Source: Alphaproteobacteria bacterium (GTDB lineage: Bacteria > Pseudomonadota > Alphaproteobacteria > Caulobacterales > Caulobacteraceae). Taken from it: 36,123 bases of DNA. Under the pieces are notes generated by a model. The model had not been told where the DNA came from and did not search any database. It saw only the letters and a program-made list of their open reading frames with translations. A program made the position numbers and the translations under genes. Where the stretch lies: NCBI GenBank assembly GCA_018820665.1, contig JAHJNW010000178.1, positions 1-36,123 on the forward strand, read 5' to 3'. Positions 7,726 through 15,368 of this stretch are shown one piece after another (position 1 is the first letter of the stretch; every line of letters begins with the position of its first letter).

Positions 7726-9539
7726 TGGCCGACGGGGGCGCGGTCCCGGGGTTCGGGCCGGCCTTCCTCGGCGTGTCCCGCTCCCTGTCAGGACGAGCCT
7801 GGCGGCAGAGGCCGGCCGAGGCCGGGCTGATCCGCAGCCACATGCAGACGCTGGGGCTGGACGAGCCGCTGGCGCGGGCGTTGGCGGCGCGCGGCGTGCG
7901 GGCCGATCAGGGCGCCGACTTCCTGCGGCCAACGCTGAAGGCGCTGTTCCCAGATCCGTCCAGTTTCATGGACATGGACGCGGCGGCGGAAGCGATCCTA
8001 GACGCGCTGCAGGCGAAGGCGTCGATCCATGTGTTCGCCGACTATGACGTCGACGGGGCCTCCAGCGCGGCCCTGCTGGTGCGCTGGTTCCGGGCCGTGG
8101 GCGCGGAGCTGCCGATCTATGTGCCGGACCGGATGACCGAGGGGTATGGCCCCAGCGCCCGGGCGTTCGACACGCTGAAGGCCTCGGGCGCCGAGCTGGT
8201 CATCACCGTCGACTGCGGCGCGGCGGCAAACGAGGCGGTGGCCCATGCGGCGGCGATCGGGCTGAAGGTGGTGGTCATCGATCACCACATGATGCGCGAG
8301 CATCCGCCGGTCTGCGCCGCCGTGGTCAATCCGAACCGGCCTGGCTGCGACTCGGGGCAGGGGAATCTCGCCGCGGCGGGGGTGGTGTTCGTGCTGCTGG
8401 CGGCGCTGAATCGCGAGGCGCGGCGGCGCGGGATGTTCGGGGAGATCAAGGAGCCGGATATCCGTCAGTGGCTGGATCTGGCCGCCATGGGGGCGATCTG
8501 CGACGTCACCGGCCTGACGGGTTTCAACCGGGCCCTGACCAGTCTGGGTCTGCGGCGGATGTCGGATTGGAGCAATCCGGGCCTGCGGGCGCTGCTGGCG
8601 GCGGCGGGGGCCGAGCCGGGTCCGGCCAAGTCCAACCATGCGGGCTTTATTCTGGGGCCGCGGATCAACGCCGGCGGCCGCATCGGCAAGTCGGACCTCG
8701 GCGCGCGGCTGCTGTCGACCGACGATCCTGACGAGGCGGCGGCCCTGGCCGAGGAGCTGGATGCGCTGAATGTCGCCCGGCGCGAAGTCGAGCGGCAGGT
8801 GACGGAGCAGGCGACGCGGACGGTCGAGGCCACCGGCGCCCATGCCGACGGATCGGCCGTGGTCGTGATCGAGGGCGACGACTGGCACCCGGGCGTGGTC
8901 GGGATCGTCGCCGGACGGTTGCGCGAGCGCTGGCGCAAGCCCGTGGTCGTGATCGGCGTCGATGCGGTCAACGGCGTCGGCAAGGGCTCGGGCCGGTCCC
9001 AGCCGGGCATGAACCTGGGCAAGGCGGTGCAGGCGGCGTGGGAGGCCGGGGTGCTGATGGCCGGGGGCGGACACGCCATGGCCGCCGGACTGACCGTCAA
9101 GGCCGGTGACATCGGACGGCTGCGTGATTTCCTCAACGACCGGATGGCAGGCGAACAGGCCGCCGCCGACGCTTTGGACCATGTCGAGATCGACGCCCTG
9201 ATCGAGCCGGGGGCCGCGTCACGGGCCCTGTTCGACCAGTTCGAGCAGCTGGCACCGTTCGGGCCGGCCAATCCGGAGCCGCTGTTCGCGCTGGACCATG
9301 TCAACGTGCGCGAGCCCGTGGCCATGACCGGCGGCCATGTGCGCTGTCGTCTGGTCGGGGCCGACGGGGCCTCGGTCAAGGCCATCGCGTGGCGCTGCGC
9401 CGACCTGCCGTCGGGCAAGGCGCTGCTGGCCGGGCAGGGCGGTCTGAGCGTGGTCGGACGGCTGAAGGCCGACGACTGGAACGGCCGGCGCGGCGTGCAG
9501 TTCGAGATCGAGGACGTCGCCGATCCGCGTATGGTGTGA
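7725..9539 (+). CDS. recJ: Single-stranded-DNA-specific exonuclease RecJ
   Basis: RecJ degrades single-stranded DNA 5' to 3' in recombination and mismatch and excision repair. The 604-residue product has the DHH phosphoesterase motifs: FADYDVDG (104-111), VDCG (162-165), IDHH (185-188), and the DLAAMGAICD region near residue 250. The DHHA1 part has GSGRSQPGMNLGKA and GGGHAMAAGL, and a C-terminal OB-like domain follows. It begins at the ATG at 7725 that overlaps the glpX stop by one base. The first 35 residues are less conserved in character, so a later start is possible. The glpX-recJ pair is common in alphaproteobacteria. Confidence 0.95.
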   Translation: MADGGAVPGFGPAFLGVSRSLSGRAWRQRPAEAGLIRSHMQTLGLDEPLARALAARGVRADQGADFLRPTLKALFPDPSSFMDMDAAAEAILDALQAKASIHVFADYDVDGASSAALLVRWFRAVGAELPIYVPDRMTEGYGPSARAFDTLKASGAELVITVDCGAAANEAVAHAAAIGLKVVVIDHHMMREHPPVCAAVVNPNRPGCDSGQGNLAAAGVVFVLLAALNREARRRGMFGEIKEPDIRQWLDLAAMGAICDVTGLTGFNRALTSLGLRRMSDWSNPGLRALLAAAGAEPGPAKSNHAGFILGPRINAGGRIGKSDLGARLLSTDDPDEAAALAEELDALNVARREVERQVTEQATRTVEATGAHADGSAVVVIEGDDWHPGVVGIVAGRLRERWRKPVVVIGVDAVNGVGKGSGRSQPGMNLGKAVQAAWEAGVLMAGGGHAMAAGLTVKAGDIGRLRDFLNDRMAGEQAAADALDHVEIDALIEPGAASRALFDQFEQLAPFGPANPEPLFALDHVNVREPVAMTGGHVRCRLVGADGASVKAIAWRCADLPSGKALLAGQGGLSVVGRLKADDWNGRRGVQFEIEDVADPRMV

Positions 9540-9578
9540 CCGTCGGCGGTCGGCGGCGTTTTTCTCGGGCCAATCGGC

Positions 9579-9607
9579 TTGCACCCTGCGGAATCGGCGG
9601 CTATATC
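9579..9607 (+). promoter_or_regulatory. Sigma-70-type promoter of tRNA-Glu
   Basis: TTGCAC (9579-9584) and TATATC (9602-9607) are separated by exactly 17 bases, which fits a housekeeping promoter. The predicted transcript start near 9614 leaves a leader of about 12 bases before the tRNA. A GAATC (GANTC) site lies in the spacer at 9591-9595, next to a GGCGGCTATATCGCCG inverted repeat that covers the -10 element. Confidence 0.75.
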
Positions 9608-9625
9608 GCCGCTTCCCCGCGCCGC

Positions 9626-9700
9626 GGTCCCTTCGTCTATCGGTTAGGACGTCAGGTTTTCAACCTGAAAAGAGGGGTTCGATTCCCCTAGGGACTGCCA
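9626..9700 (+). tRNA. tRNA-Glu (anticodon TTC)
   Basis: The 75-base cloverleaf is complete with an encoded CCA at 9698-9700. The acceptor stem is GGTCCCT with AGGGACT (one G-T pair), the anticodon stem TCAGG/CCTGA closes the loop TTTTCAA with anticodon TTC, and the T-arm is AGGGG-TTCGATT-CCCCT. It is preceded by its own promoter and followed by a 239-base non-coding stretch before the cold-shock gene. No integrase or attachment-site duplication is seen at its 3' end. Confidence 0.97.
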
Positions 9701-9939
9701 CGCGGGGCTTTCCCCACATCGCCTGACGCCGACCCGGATCCCTGCCGGGAGCGCCTCTTTCCGTCCAGCCGCGAGCGGCGCGACGCCGACAGCCCGGCCG
9801 CCCCAAGACACGCGGTTTCGCGCATTGATCGAAAAAATGTGCGGCCTGTAGCCGAATACTGGCGTTTTTGCCTTTTCCGCGCTTCACAGAACCGTGTTAA
9901 ACAAGACTGTTCGCACGGGTCGCGGGCAGGGGGAAGGCT

Positions 9940-10503
9940 GTGTCCGACTACGAGGGCGTTGAGACAATCGAGACGGTGCGGATCGCTGGCCGGGTGAAAT
10001 GGTTCGATCCCGGCAAGGGGTACGGTTTCATCGTGCCCGACGAGCCGCGCCTGACCGATATGAAGGACGTGCTGCTCCATATTTCCAGCCTGCGCGACAG
10101 CGGCCGGGACGCGGCCGCCGAGGGCGCCCCCATCACCTGCGACTGCGCCCGCCGGCCCAAGGGCTGGCAGGTGACGGAGGTTCATGATCTGGGCGACGGC
10201 GATCCCGAGGCGGCGGGCGTCCCGCGGCGGGGCGTCCATGACGCGCCCCGACGTGAGCCCCGTCTCCATCCCTCGCTCGACCCGACAGGCGGCGTCATGG
10301 AGACGGCCGTGGTCAAATGGTTCAACCGGACCAAGGGCTATGGCTTCGTGGTCCGCGAAGGCCAGACGGGGGACATCTTCGTCCATGTCGAGACCCTGCG
10401 GCGCTGCGGGCTGGACGATCTGCTGCCCGGCGAAGCGGTCGCCGTGCGCTTCGCCGAGGGGCCGAAGGGCCTCGTCGTCGCGGAAATTCGTCCCGCCGAT
10501 TGA
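9940..10503 (+). CDS. Two-domain cold-shock protein
   Basis: This encodes 187 residues with two cold-shock (CSD) nucleic-acid-binding domains, about 15-83 and 120-185, joined by a Pro/Arg/Asp-rich linker. RNP1 motifs are KGYGFIV (26-32) and KGYGFVV (132-138); RNP2 motifs are VLLHIS (44-49) and IFVHVE (146-151). The first domain has extra residues (EPRLTDM) between RNP1 and RNP2 and lacks the usual aromatic in RNP2. It probably binds RNA or single-stranded DNA in the cytoplasm; double-CSD proteins of this kind are known in Caulobacterales. It starts at GTG 9940 with GGGGGAAGG upstream. The long, partly AT-rich leader region 9701-9939 may hold the promoter and a structured 5' UTR, but I cannot place either firmly. 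A DUF192 gene follows. Confidence 0.93.
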   Translation: MSDYEGVETIETVRIAGRVKWFDPGKGYGFIVPDEPRLTDMKDVLLHISSLRDSGRDAAAEGAPITCDCARRPKGWQVTEVHDLGDGDPEAAGVPRRGVHDAPRREPRLHPSLDPTGGVMETAVVKWFNRTKGYGFVVREGQTGDIFVHVETLRRCGLDDLLPGEAVAVRFAEGPKGLVVAEIRPAD

Positions 10504-10593
10504 TCGATCTCCCCAGCCGCCCATTCCGTGGCTATGATGGCCCTCGTCGCAGGCGTGGATCGGCGCCAGTCGCGGAATGCTTTTGAGGATGGA

Positions 10594-11070
10594 ATGATGT
10601 TGGTTCGTCGCGGGTTTCTCGCCGGCCTCGCCGGTCTGGTATTGCTGGCCGGTTGCGCCGGCGCGGGCAAGGCGCAGGGGCCGAACGGCGAGCCGCTGGA
10701 GCCGCTGACGGTCGTCACCTCGACCGGCGAACACGACTTCATGGTCGAGATCGCCGACGACGACATGGAACGTCAGCGCGGCATGATGCACAGGGACGCG
10801 CTGGCCGATGACCGCGGCATGCTGTTCCAGTTTCCGGACGTGGCCGAGCGCGGCTTCTGGATGCACAATACGCCCAATCCGCTCGACATCATCTACATCG
10901 ATCCGTACGGCCGCATCGTCTCGATCGCGAAGAACGCCACGCCCAATTCCGACGCCATCATCCCCTCGAACGGGCCGGCGAGCGGCGTGCTGGAAATCCG
11001 TGGCGGGCGGGCCGACGAGATCGGCGCCAAGCCTGGCGACAAGGTGCGTCACCCCTTCTTCGCCGAATAG
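10594..11070 (+). CDS. DUF192 family lipoprotein
   Basis: The product belongs to the DUF192 family, small beta-rich proteins of unknown function found in bacteria and archaea. I start it at ATG 10594, behind GAGGATGGA; ATG 10597 is also possible, and the longer frame from 10528 has no ribosome binding site. The resulting 158 residues open with a signal ([16 protein letters not shown]) and a lipobox LAGC with C21. The DUF192 core includes [33 protein letters not shown] and a final GKPGD-like turn (AKPGDKV). It lies 90 bases after the cold-shock gene, a pairing seen in other alphaproteobacteria, so both may share a transcript. Function is unknown. Confidence 0.9.
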   Translation: MMLVRRGFLAGLAGLVLLAGCAGAGKAQGPNGEPLEPLTVVTSTGEHDFMVEIADDDMERQRGMMHRDALADDRGMLFQFPDVAERGFWMHNTPNPLDIIYIDPYGRIVSIAKNATPNSDAIIPSNGPASGVLEIRGGRADEIGAKPGDKVRHPFFAE

Positions 11071-11124
11071 CGCCTTGCGCGTTGCGGCCGAGGAGCGCGC
11101 GTGGCACACACCGCGCCTCTGGTT

Positions 11125-11201
<77 letters not shown>

Positions 11202-11216
11202 TATTTCGCAGCGGCT

Positions 11217-11245
11217 GTCGCGCCTGACGCGACCTGTCCGCAGGT
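11217..11245 (+). other. Tandem small hairpins between tRNA-Pro and NDUFS4-like gene
   Basis: A perfect 6-bp stem (11217-11222 with 11228-11233) is followed at once by a 5-bp stem (11232-11236 with 11241-11245, loop TCCG); the two share two bases. There is no T-run, so they are not typical terminators. They may be a processing or 5' UTR structure, or chance in GC-rich DNA. Confidence 0.3.
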
Positions 11246-11261
11246 TGGTATCGAGGTTCTC

Positions 11262-11567
11262 ATGCTCGCCCGCATCTACCGCCCCGCCAAGACCGCCATG
11301 CAGTCGGGCAAGGCCAACACCCGACACTGGCGGCTGGAGTTCGAACCGGCCTCAGCGCGGACGATCGATCCGCTGATGGGCTGGACCAGTTCGGCCGACA
11401 TGAACGGCCAGGTCCGTCTCGATTTCGATTCGCGCGAGGAGGCGGTCGCCTACGCCGAGCGTCACGGCATCGCCTTCCGCCTCCACGAGGCCCAGGAGGC
11501 GCCGGTGATCCTCAAGGCCTATGCCGATAATTTCGCCACCAGCCGCAAGGTGCCGTGGACGCATTAA
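11262..11567 (+). CDS. NDUFS4-like complex I accessory subunit (ETC complex I subunit region)
   Basis: The 101-residue protein matches the NDUFS4 (18 kDa) accessory subunit of NADH:ubiquinone oxidoreductase, which alphaproteobacteria share with mitochondria. Recognisable parts are [26 protein letters not shown] split over the N-terminus, [11 protein letters not shown] (38-48), [17 protein letters not shown] (53-69) and the C-terminal end [15 protein letters not shown]. It helps assemble or stabilise complex I on the inner face of the cytoplasmic membrane. The main nuo operon is elsewhere. ATG 11262 has GAGG upstream. Flanking tRNA genes suggest it is read from a local transcript. Confidence 0.95.
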   Translation: MLARIYRPAKTAMQSGKANTRHWRLEFEPASARTIDPLMGWTSSADMNGQVRLDFDSREEAVAYAERHGIAFRLHEAQEAPVILKAYADNFATSRKVPWTH

Positions 11568-11617
11568 GCCCGCGCTACCGCGCTTCGCGCTACTTGACCG
11601 GATGCCGTCTGGCTCTG

Positions 11618-11694
11618 GCGCCCATAGCTCAACCGGATAGAGCACCCGCCTTCTAAGCGGGATGTTGCAGGTTCGAGTCCTGCTGGGCGCGCCA
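11618..11694 (+). tRNA. tRNA-Arg (anticodon TCT)
   Basis: The 77-base cloverleaf has acceptor stem GCGCCCA/TGGGCGC, anticodon stem CCCGC/GCGGG around loop CTTCTAA (anticodon TCT), T-arm GCAGG-TTCGAGT-CCTGC, and CCA encoded at 11692-11694. It reads the rare AGA/AGG codons of this GC-rich genome. xthA begins 36 bases downstream. Confidence 0.97.
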
Positions 11695-11730
11695 TCGGCA
11701 ACCCGCCACGAGCGGGGCCGTTGAGGGGCG

Positions 11731-12504
11731 GTGAGAATCGCCACCTTCAACATCAACGGGATCAACACCCGGCTCGCCAACCTTCTGGCGTGGCTGGAGT
11801 CCGCGCGCCCGGACGTGGCCTGCCTGCAGGAGCTGAAGGCGACCGACGCCCAGTTCCCGGCGGCGGCGATCCGGGCCCTGGGCTATCACGCGGTGTGGAA
11901 GGGCGAGTCCCGCTGGAACGGCGTCGCCATCCTGGCGCGCGACGGCGAGCCCGTGGTGACGCGCCGCTCCCTGCCGGGAGACCCGGGCGACGCGCAGAGC
12001 CGCTATCTGGAGGCGGCGGTCGACGGGGTGCTGATCGCCTCCCTGTATCTGCCCAACGGCAATCCGCAGCCGGGGCCGAAGTTCGACTACAAGCTGGCCT
12101 GGATGGAGCGGCTGAACGCTCATGCGGCCGACCTGCTGGCCAGCGGCGCGCCCGTGGTGCTGGCGGGCGACTACAATGTCGTGCCGACCGAGGCCGACAT
12201 CTACAACAGCCGGTCGTGGAAGAAGAACGCCCTGCTGCAGCCGGAGAGCCGGGCGGCCTTCGCGCGGCTGGTGGCGCAGGGCTGGACCGACGCGCTGCGC
12301 GAGCGCTATCCCGCCGACCCGCCGCCATGGACCTTCTGGCAGTACTTCCGCGAGGCGTGGGAGCGGGACGCCGGCATGCGGATCGATCATCTTTTGCTGA
12401 GCCCCGCGGCGGCGAAACGGCTGACCGACGCCGGGGTGGACCGGGAGGTGCGCGGGCGTGAGCGGGCCAGCGACCACGCGCCGACCTGGATCGAACTGGA
12501 CTGA
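11731..12504 (+). CDS. xthA: Exodeoxyribonuclease III / AP endonuclease
   Basis: XthA cuts DNA at abasic sites and removes 3' blocks in base-excision repair. The 257-residue product has the exonuclease-endonuclease-phosphatase fold residues: N7 (FNING), E34 (LQELK), Y106 (LYLPNG), D147 and N149 (AGDYNV), and the terminal D248-H249 (SDHAP). RIDHLLLS near residue 215 is also typical. It starts at GTG 11731 with a TGAGGGG ribosome binding site. A coiled-coil protein gene begins three bases after the stop, so the two are probably one transcript. Confidence 0.96.
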   Translation: MRIATFNINGINTRLANLLAWLESARPDVACLQELKATDAQFPAAAIRALGYHAVWKGESRWNGVAILARDGEPVVTRRSLPGDPGDAQSRYLEAAVDGVLIASLYLPNGNPQPGPKFDYKLAWMERLNAHAADLLASGAPVVLAGDYNVVPTEADIYNSRSWKKNALLQPESRAAFARLVAQGWTDALRERYPADPPPWTFWQYFREAWERDAGMRIDHLLLSPAAAKRLTDAGVDREVRGRERASDHAPTWIELD

Positions 12505-12507
12505 ACG

Positions 12508-12972
12508 ATGGCGCGACAGCTGAAGGTGTTCTGCTATTCCGACGGCTTCCACTCGTGGACGGTCGCCGCATCCTCGAGGGCGAAGGCGCTGGAGGCGTGG
12601 GGCGTCAGGCGCGACCTGTTCAAGGACGGCTCGGCCAAGGAAATCGACATCGGGCCGGACCGCGCGGCGGCGCTGGCGGCGCCCGGCGAGTTGATCGAAC
12701 GTGGCCTGACGGTGGACATCGGCCAGGTGGAGCGCACCACGGCGCCGAAGCCGAAGAATGCCAGGGCGTCTGACGCGAAGGCCAAGGCCTTGGCCGAAAA
12801 ACTGGAGGCGGAGCTGGGCGCGCTGGATCTGGCGCAGGCGGAGGAGACGGCCGCGGTCGAAGCCGAGCGCGCGGCGCTGGACCAGCGGATCGCGGCGCTG
12901 GCCAGGCGTCAGTCGAGCACGCGGGACGCCCTGAAGGCGAAGCTGAAGGCGGCGCGGGCGAAGCTCAGCTAG
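12508..12972 (+). CDS. Conserved-looking coiled-coil protein of unknown function
   Basis: I do not recognise a characterised family. The 154-residue product has a compact N-terminal part (about 1-75; LKVFCYSDGFHSWTVAA, then ALEAWGVRRDLFKDGSA) and a long charged Ala/Lys/Glu helix (about 85-153) likely to form a coiled coil. It has no signal peptide or membrane segment. Similar small alphaproteobacterial proteins are sometimes labelled TolA-like because of the helix; I would not transfer that role. It begins three bases after xthA, and its 3' end overlaps the convergent metC-like gene by 8 bases. Confidence 0.8.
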   Translation: MARQLKVFCYSDGFHSWTVAASSRAKALEAWGVRRDLFKDGSAKEIDIGPDRAAALAAPGELIERGLTVDIGQVERTTAPKPKNARASDAKAKALAEKLEAELGALDLAQAEETAAVEAERAALDQRIAALARRQSSTRDALKAKLKAARAKLS

Positions 12973-14143
12973 CCGCGCGCCAGGCGGCGAGGCCCCGTTC
13001 GAGGTCGGCGATCAGGTCGGCGGGGGCCTCGAGGCCGACGTGGAGGCGCAGCAGTTCGCCGGCGAGGGTGGGCGGCGCGCGGCGGAAGCCGAGCTGGCCG
13101 GTCTCATGGGTGATCAGGCTCTCGAACCCGCCCCAGGAATAGCCGAGGCCGAACAGTTGCAGCGCCGACATCAGGGCGTGGGCGGCCGCTTCGGAGCCTC
13201 CCCGCATGACGACGCCGAAGATGGAGGCGGCTCCGGCGTAGTCGCGGCTCCAGAGCTCGTGACCGGGCGCGCCGGGCAGGGCGGGATAGAGAACCTCGGC
13301 CACCTCCGGCCGGGCTTGCAGCCATCGGGCGACGATCAGGGCGGATCGGCCCTGTTCGGCATAGCGCAGCGGCAGGGTGCGCAGGCCGCGCAGCGCCAGC
13401 CAAGCGTCGTCGGGCGACACGCGCCAGCCCAGATCCTCGATCGTCTCCGCGATTTGCCGGGCGATGGTCGGGTCGGTCACGGCGATCGAGCCCATCAGCA
13501 GGTCGGAATGACCGCCGACATATTTGGTCACCGCCTGGACGCTGACGTCGACGCCATGCGCCAGGGGGCGGAAGGCGAGGCCGGCCCCCCAGGTGTTGTC
13601 CATCACGGTGAGGACGCCGCGCTCGTGGCAGGCGGCGGCCAGCGCCGGAATGTCGATCATCTCGAAGGTCAGGGAGGCCGGCGATTCGATCAGCAGCAGG
13701 CGGGTCCGGTCGGTCATGGCCACGAGGATTTCGTCCACGGATGCGTCCGGCGCATGAAAGGCGCTGGCGACGCCGCGCGCCCCCAGATGCCGATGGAGGA
13801 AGCGTCGGCTGGGGCCGTAGACGGCGTCTGTGGTCAGCACTTCGTCGCCGGGCCGGAGCAGGGCGGTCAGGGGCACGGTGACGGCGGCGAGGCCGGACGG
13901 CACCAGCCAGGCGTCCGCGGCGCCCTCCAGATCGGCCAGGGCGGCGCGCAGTTCGCGTGCGGCGGACAGGTCCTCGATGCCGTAGACCGGACCGGCGCCC
14001 TCGTCCCGCATGGCGGCGGGATCGTCGTTGAGCAGGGTCGAGGCGCGCTGGATCGGCGGACTGACCGGCCGCCGTCCGAGACCGCGACGGGTGGCGGGGG
14101 CGATCAGCCGGGTGCGGAGGCTATGGTCTGATTGGTCGGACAT
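12965..14143 (-). CDS. metC: Cystathionine beta-lyase (Cys/Met metabolism PLP enzyme)
   Basis: This is a cytoplasmic PLP-dependent lyase of the Cys/Met family, most like the alphaproteobacterial cystathionine beta-lyase that makes homocysteine for methionine synthesis. From the ATG at 14143 it has 392 residues. PPIQRASTLL (29-38), YGIEDL (54-59), VPSGLAAV in the cofactor loop (81-88), MDNTWG (181-186) and the PLP lysine K207 in AVTKYVGGHSD are all present. FGLGYSWGGFESL near residue 335 is the MetC-type signature. A much longer upstream frame exists but runs antisense through the divergent transporter gene. The ribosome binding site is weak. MetC against a gamma-synthase or gamma-lyase cannot be fully settled by eye. 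Confidence 0.92.
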   Translation of the reverse strand: MSDQSDHSLRTRLIAPATRRGLGRRPVSPPIQRASTLLNDDPAAMRDEGAGPVYGIEDLSAARELRAALADLEGAADAWLVPSGLAAVTVPLTALLRPGDEVLTTDAVYGPSRRFLHRHLGARGVASAFHAPDASVDEILVAMTDRTRLLLIESPASLTFEMIDIPALAAACHERGVLTVMDNTWGAGLAFRPLAHGVDVSVQAVTKYVGGHSDLLMGSIAVTDPTIARQIAETIEDLGWRVSPDDAWLALRGLRTLPLRYAEQGRSALIVARWLQARPEVAEVLYPALPGAPGHELWSRDYAGAASIFGVVMRGGSEAAAHALMSALQLFGLGYSWGGFESLITHETGQLGFRRAPPTLAGELLRLHVGLEAPADLIADLERGLAAWRAAS

Positions 14144-14233
14144 GAGGGCCGGTCGAGGGTTGCGGTTCAGCCCCCAAAGGCCTCTAAAGCAGGCAGGGGC
14201 GCAAGGTCTGGAATGGCTCGGGCGAGGAGCGGA

Positions 14234-15340
14234 ATGCGGACAGAAGTGGTGCGGCGACCGCTGGCGGCGGCAGGGATCCTGGCGCTCGCGCTGATGGCGA
14301 CGGCCTGCGGCGGCGGCGATCGCGAGGTCGAGCCCGAAAAGACGGCGGTGGTGGCGGCCACCGAGGCCCCGGAATTCGCCAGCCCGATCCTGCAGGCGAT
14401 CAAACGGCGCGGGCGGCTGAACTGCGGCGTGCACCAGGGGCTGGTCGGTTTCGCCTATACCGACAACCGCGGCGAATGGCGCGGCTTCGACGCCGACTTC
14501 TGCCGCGCCCTGGCCGCGGCCGTGCTGGGAGATCCCAACGCCGTCCGCTTCGTGCCCCTGAGTTCGAGCCAGCGTTTCGACGCCCTGCGCGGCGGGCGCG
14601 TCGACGTGCTGTGGCGCGCGACGTCGTGGACGATGGCGCGCGAGGTCGTCGAGGGCGTCAGGTTCGCCGGGATCAACTATTACGACGGTCAGGGCTTTCT
14701 GGTCCGACGCTCGCTGGATCTGGCCAGTGCGGCGGAGCTGAACGGGGCCCGCGTCTGCGTCCAGCGCGAGACCACGTCCGAGCTGAACGTGGCCGATTTC
14801 TTCCGCGCCCGGGGCATCGAATACCGGCCCGTGGTGGCGGCCAATGAGGAGGCCGCCCGCACCGCCTATGCCCGCGAAGACTGCGACGCCCTGAGCGCGG
14901 ACATCTCGGCCCTGGCCGCGGCGCGGACCCTGATGTCCAATCCCGAGCAGCACGCCATCCTGCCGGAAGTGATCTCCAAGGAGCCGCTCGGTCCCGCGGT
15001 CCAGCGCGGCGACGAAGCCTGGACCTCGATCGTCCGCTGGACGCTGAACGCCCTGATCATGGCCGAGGAGCTGGGCGTGACGGCGGAGAACGCCGCCCGG
15101 CTTGCCGAAGACTCTCGGGACCCGCAGGTCCGCCGTCTGCTGGGCGTGGAAGGCGACCTCGGACCGTCGATGGGGCTGTCCAAGGACTGGGCCAGGAACG
15201 CCGTCGAAGCCACGGGCAACTATGGTGAAATCTTCAACCGCAACATCGGTCCGGATTCATCGCTCGACCTGGCGCGGGGCCTTAACGCACAATGGAACGC
15301 TCGGCCGGGCGGCCTGATCTACGCCCTGCCGATCCGGTAA
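14234..15340 (+). CDS. Amino-acid ABC-type substrate-binding lipoprotein (AapJ-like)
   Basis: This is a periplasmic solute-binding protein of family 3 resembling AapJ, the general L-amino-acid binding protein. I start it at ATG 14234 because GAGGAG lies five bases upstream; longer frames lack that. The 368-residue product has a signal with lipobox ending at C25 (MATAC), so it is lipid-anchored. The binding domain has LNCGVHQGLVGFAYTD, GFDADFCRALAAAVLGD and NYYDGQGFLVRR, and AapJ-type NYGEIFNRNIG near the C-terminus. No ABC permease or ATPase gene follows; instead an SDF-family symporter gene begins 28 bases downstream. The gene is therefore an orphan binding protein in this window. Confidence 0.92.
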   Translation: MRTEVVRRPLAAAGILALALMATACGGGDREVEPEKTAVVAATEAPEFASPILQAIKRRGRLNCGVHQGLVGFAYTDNRGEWRGFDADFCRALAAAVLGDPNAVRFVPLSSSQRFDALRGGRVDVLWRATSWTMAREVVEGVRFAGINYYDGQGFLVRRSLDLASAAELNGARVCVQRETTSELNVADFFRARGIEYRPVVAANEEAARTAYAREDCDALSADISALAAARTLMSNPEQHAILPEVISKEPLGPAVQRGDEAWTSIVRWTLNALIMAEELGVTAENAARLAEDSRDPQVRRLLGVEGDLGPSMGLSKDWARNAVEATGNYGEIFNRNIGPDSSLDLARGLNAQWNARPGGLIYALPIR

Positions 15341-15368
15341 CGACATCGGCCGAGGGCCGGGGGGATAT

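Noticed and set aside
9701..9939. Possible intrinsic terminator or promoter in the stretch after tRNA-Glu
   Set aside because: Short GC hairpins (for example GGGG-CTTT-CCCC at 9704-9715) lack a T-run, and the AT-rich TTAAAC near 9897 has no -35 box at proper spacing.
14144..14233. SAM riboswitch upstream of the metC-like gene
   Set aside because: The 90-base gap does not show the conserved SAM-II or other SAM riboswitch core that I would recognise.
12965..14953. A 662-residue extended form of the metC-like gene
   Set aside because: The first 270 residues run antisense through the AapJ-like gene and lack any domain; the PLP enzyme starts naturally at 14143.
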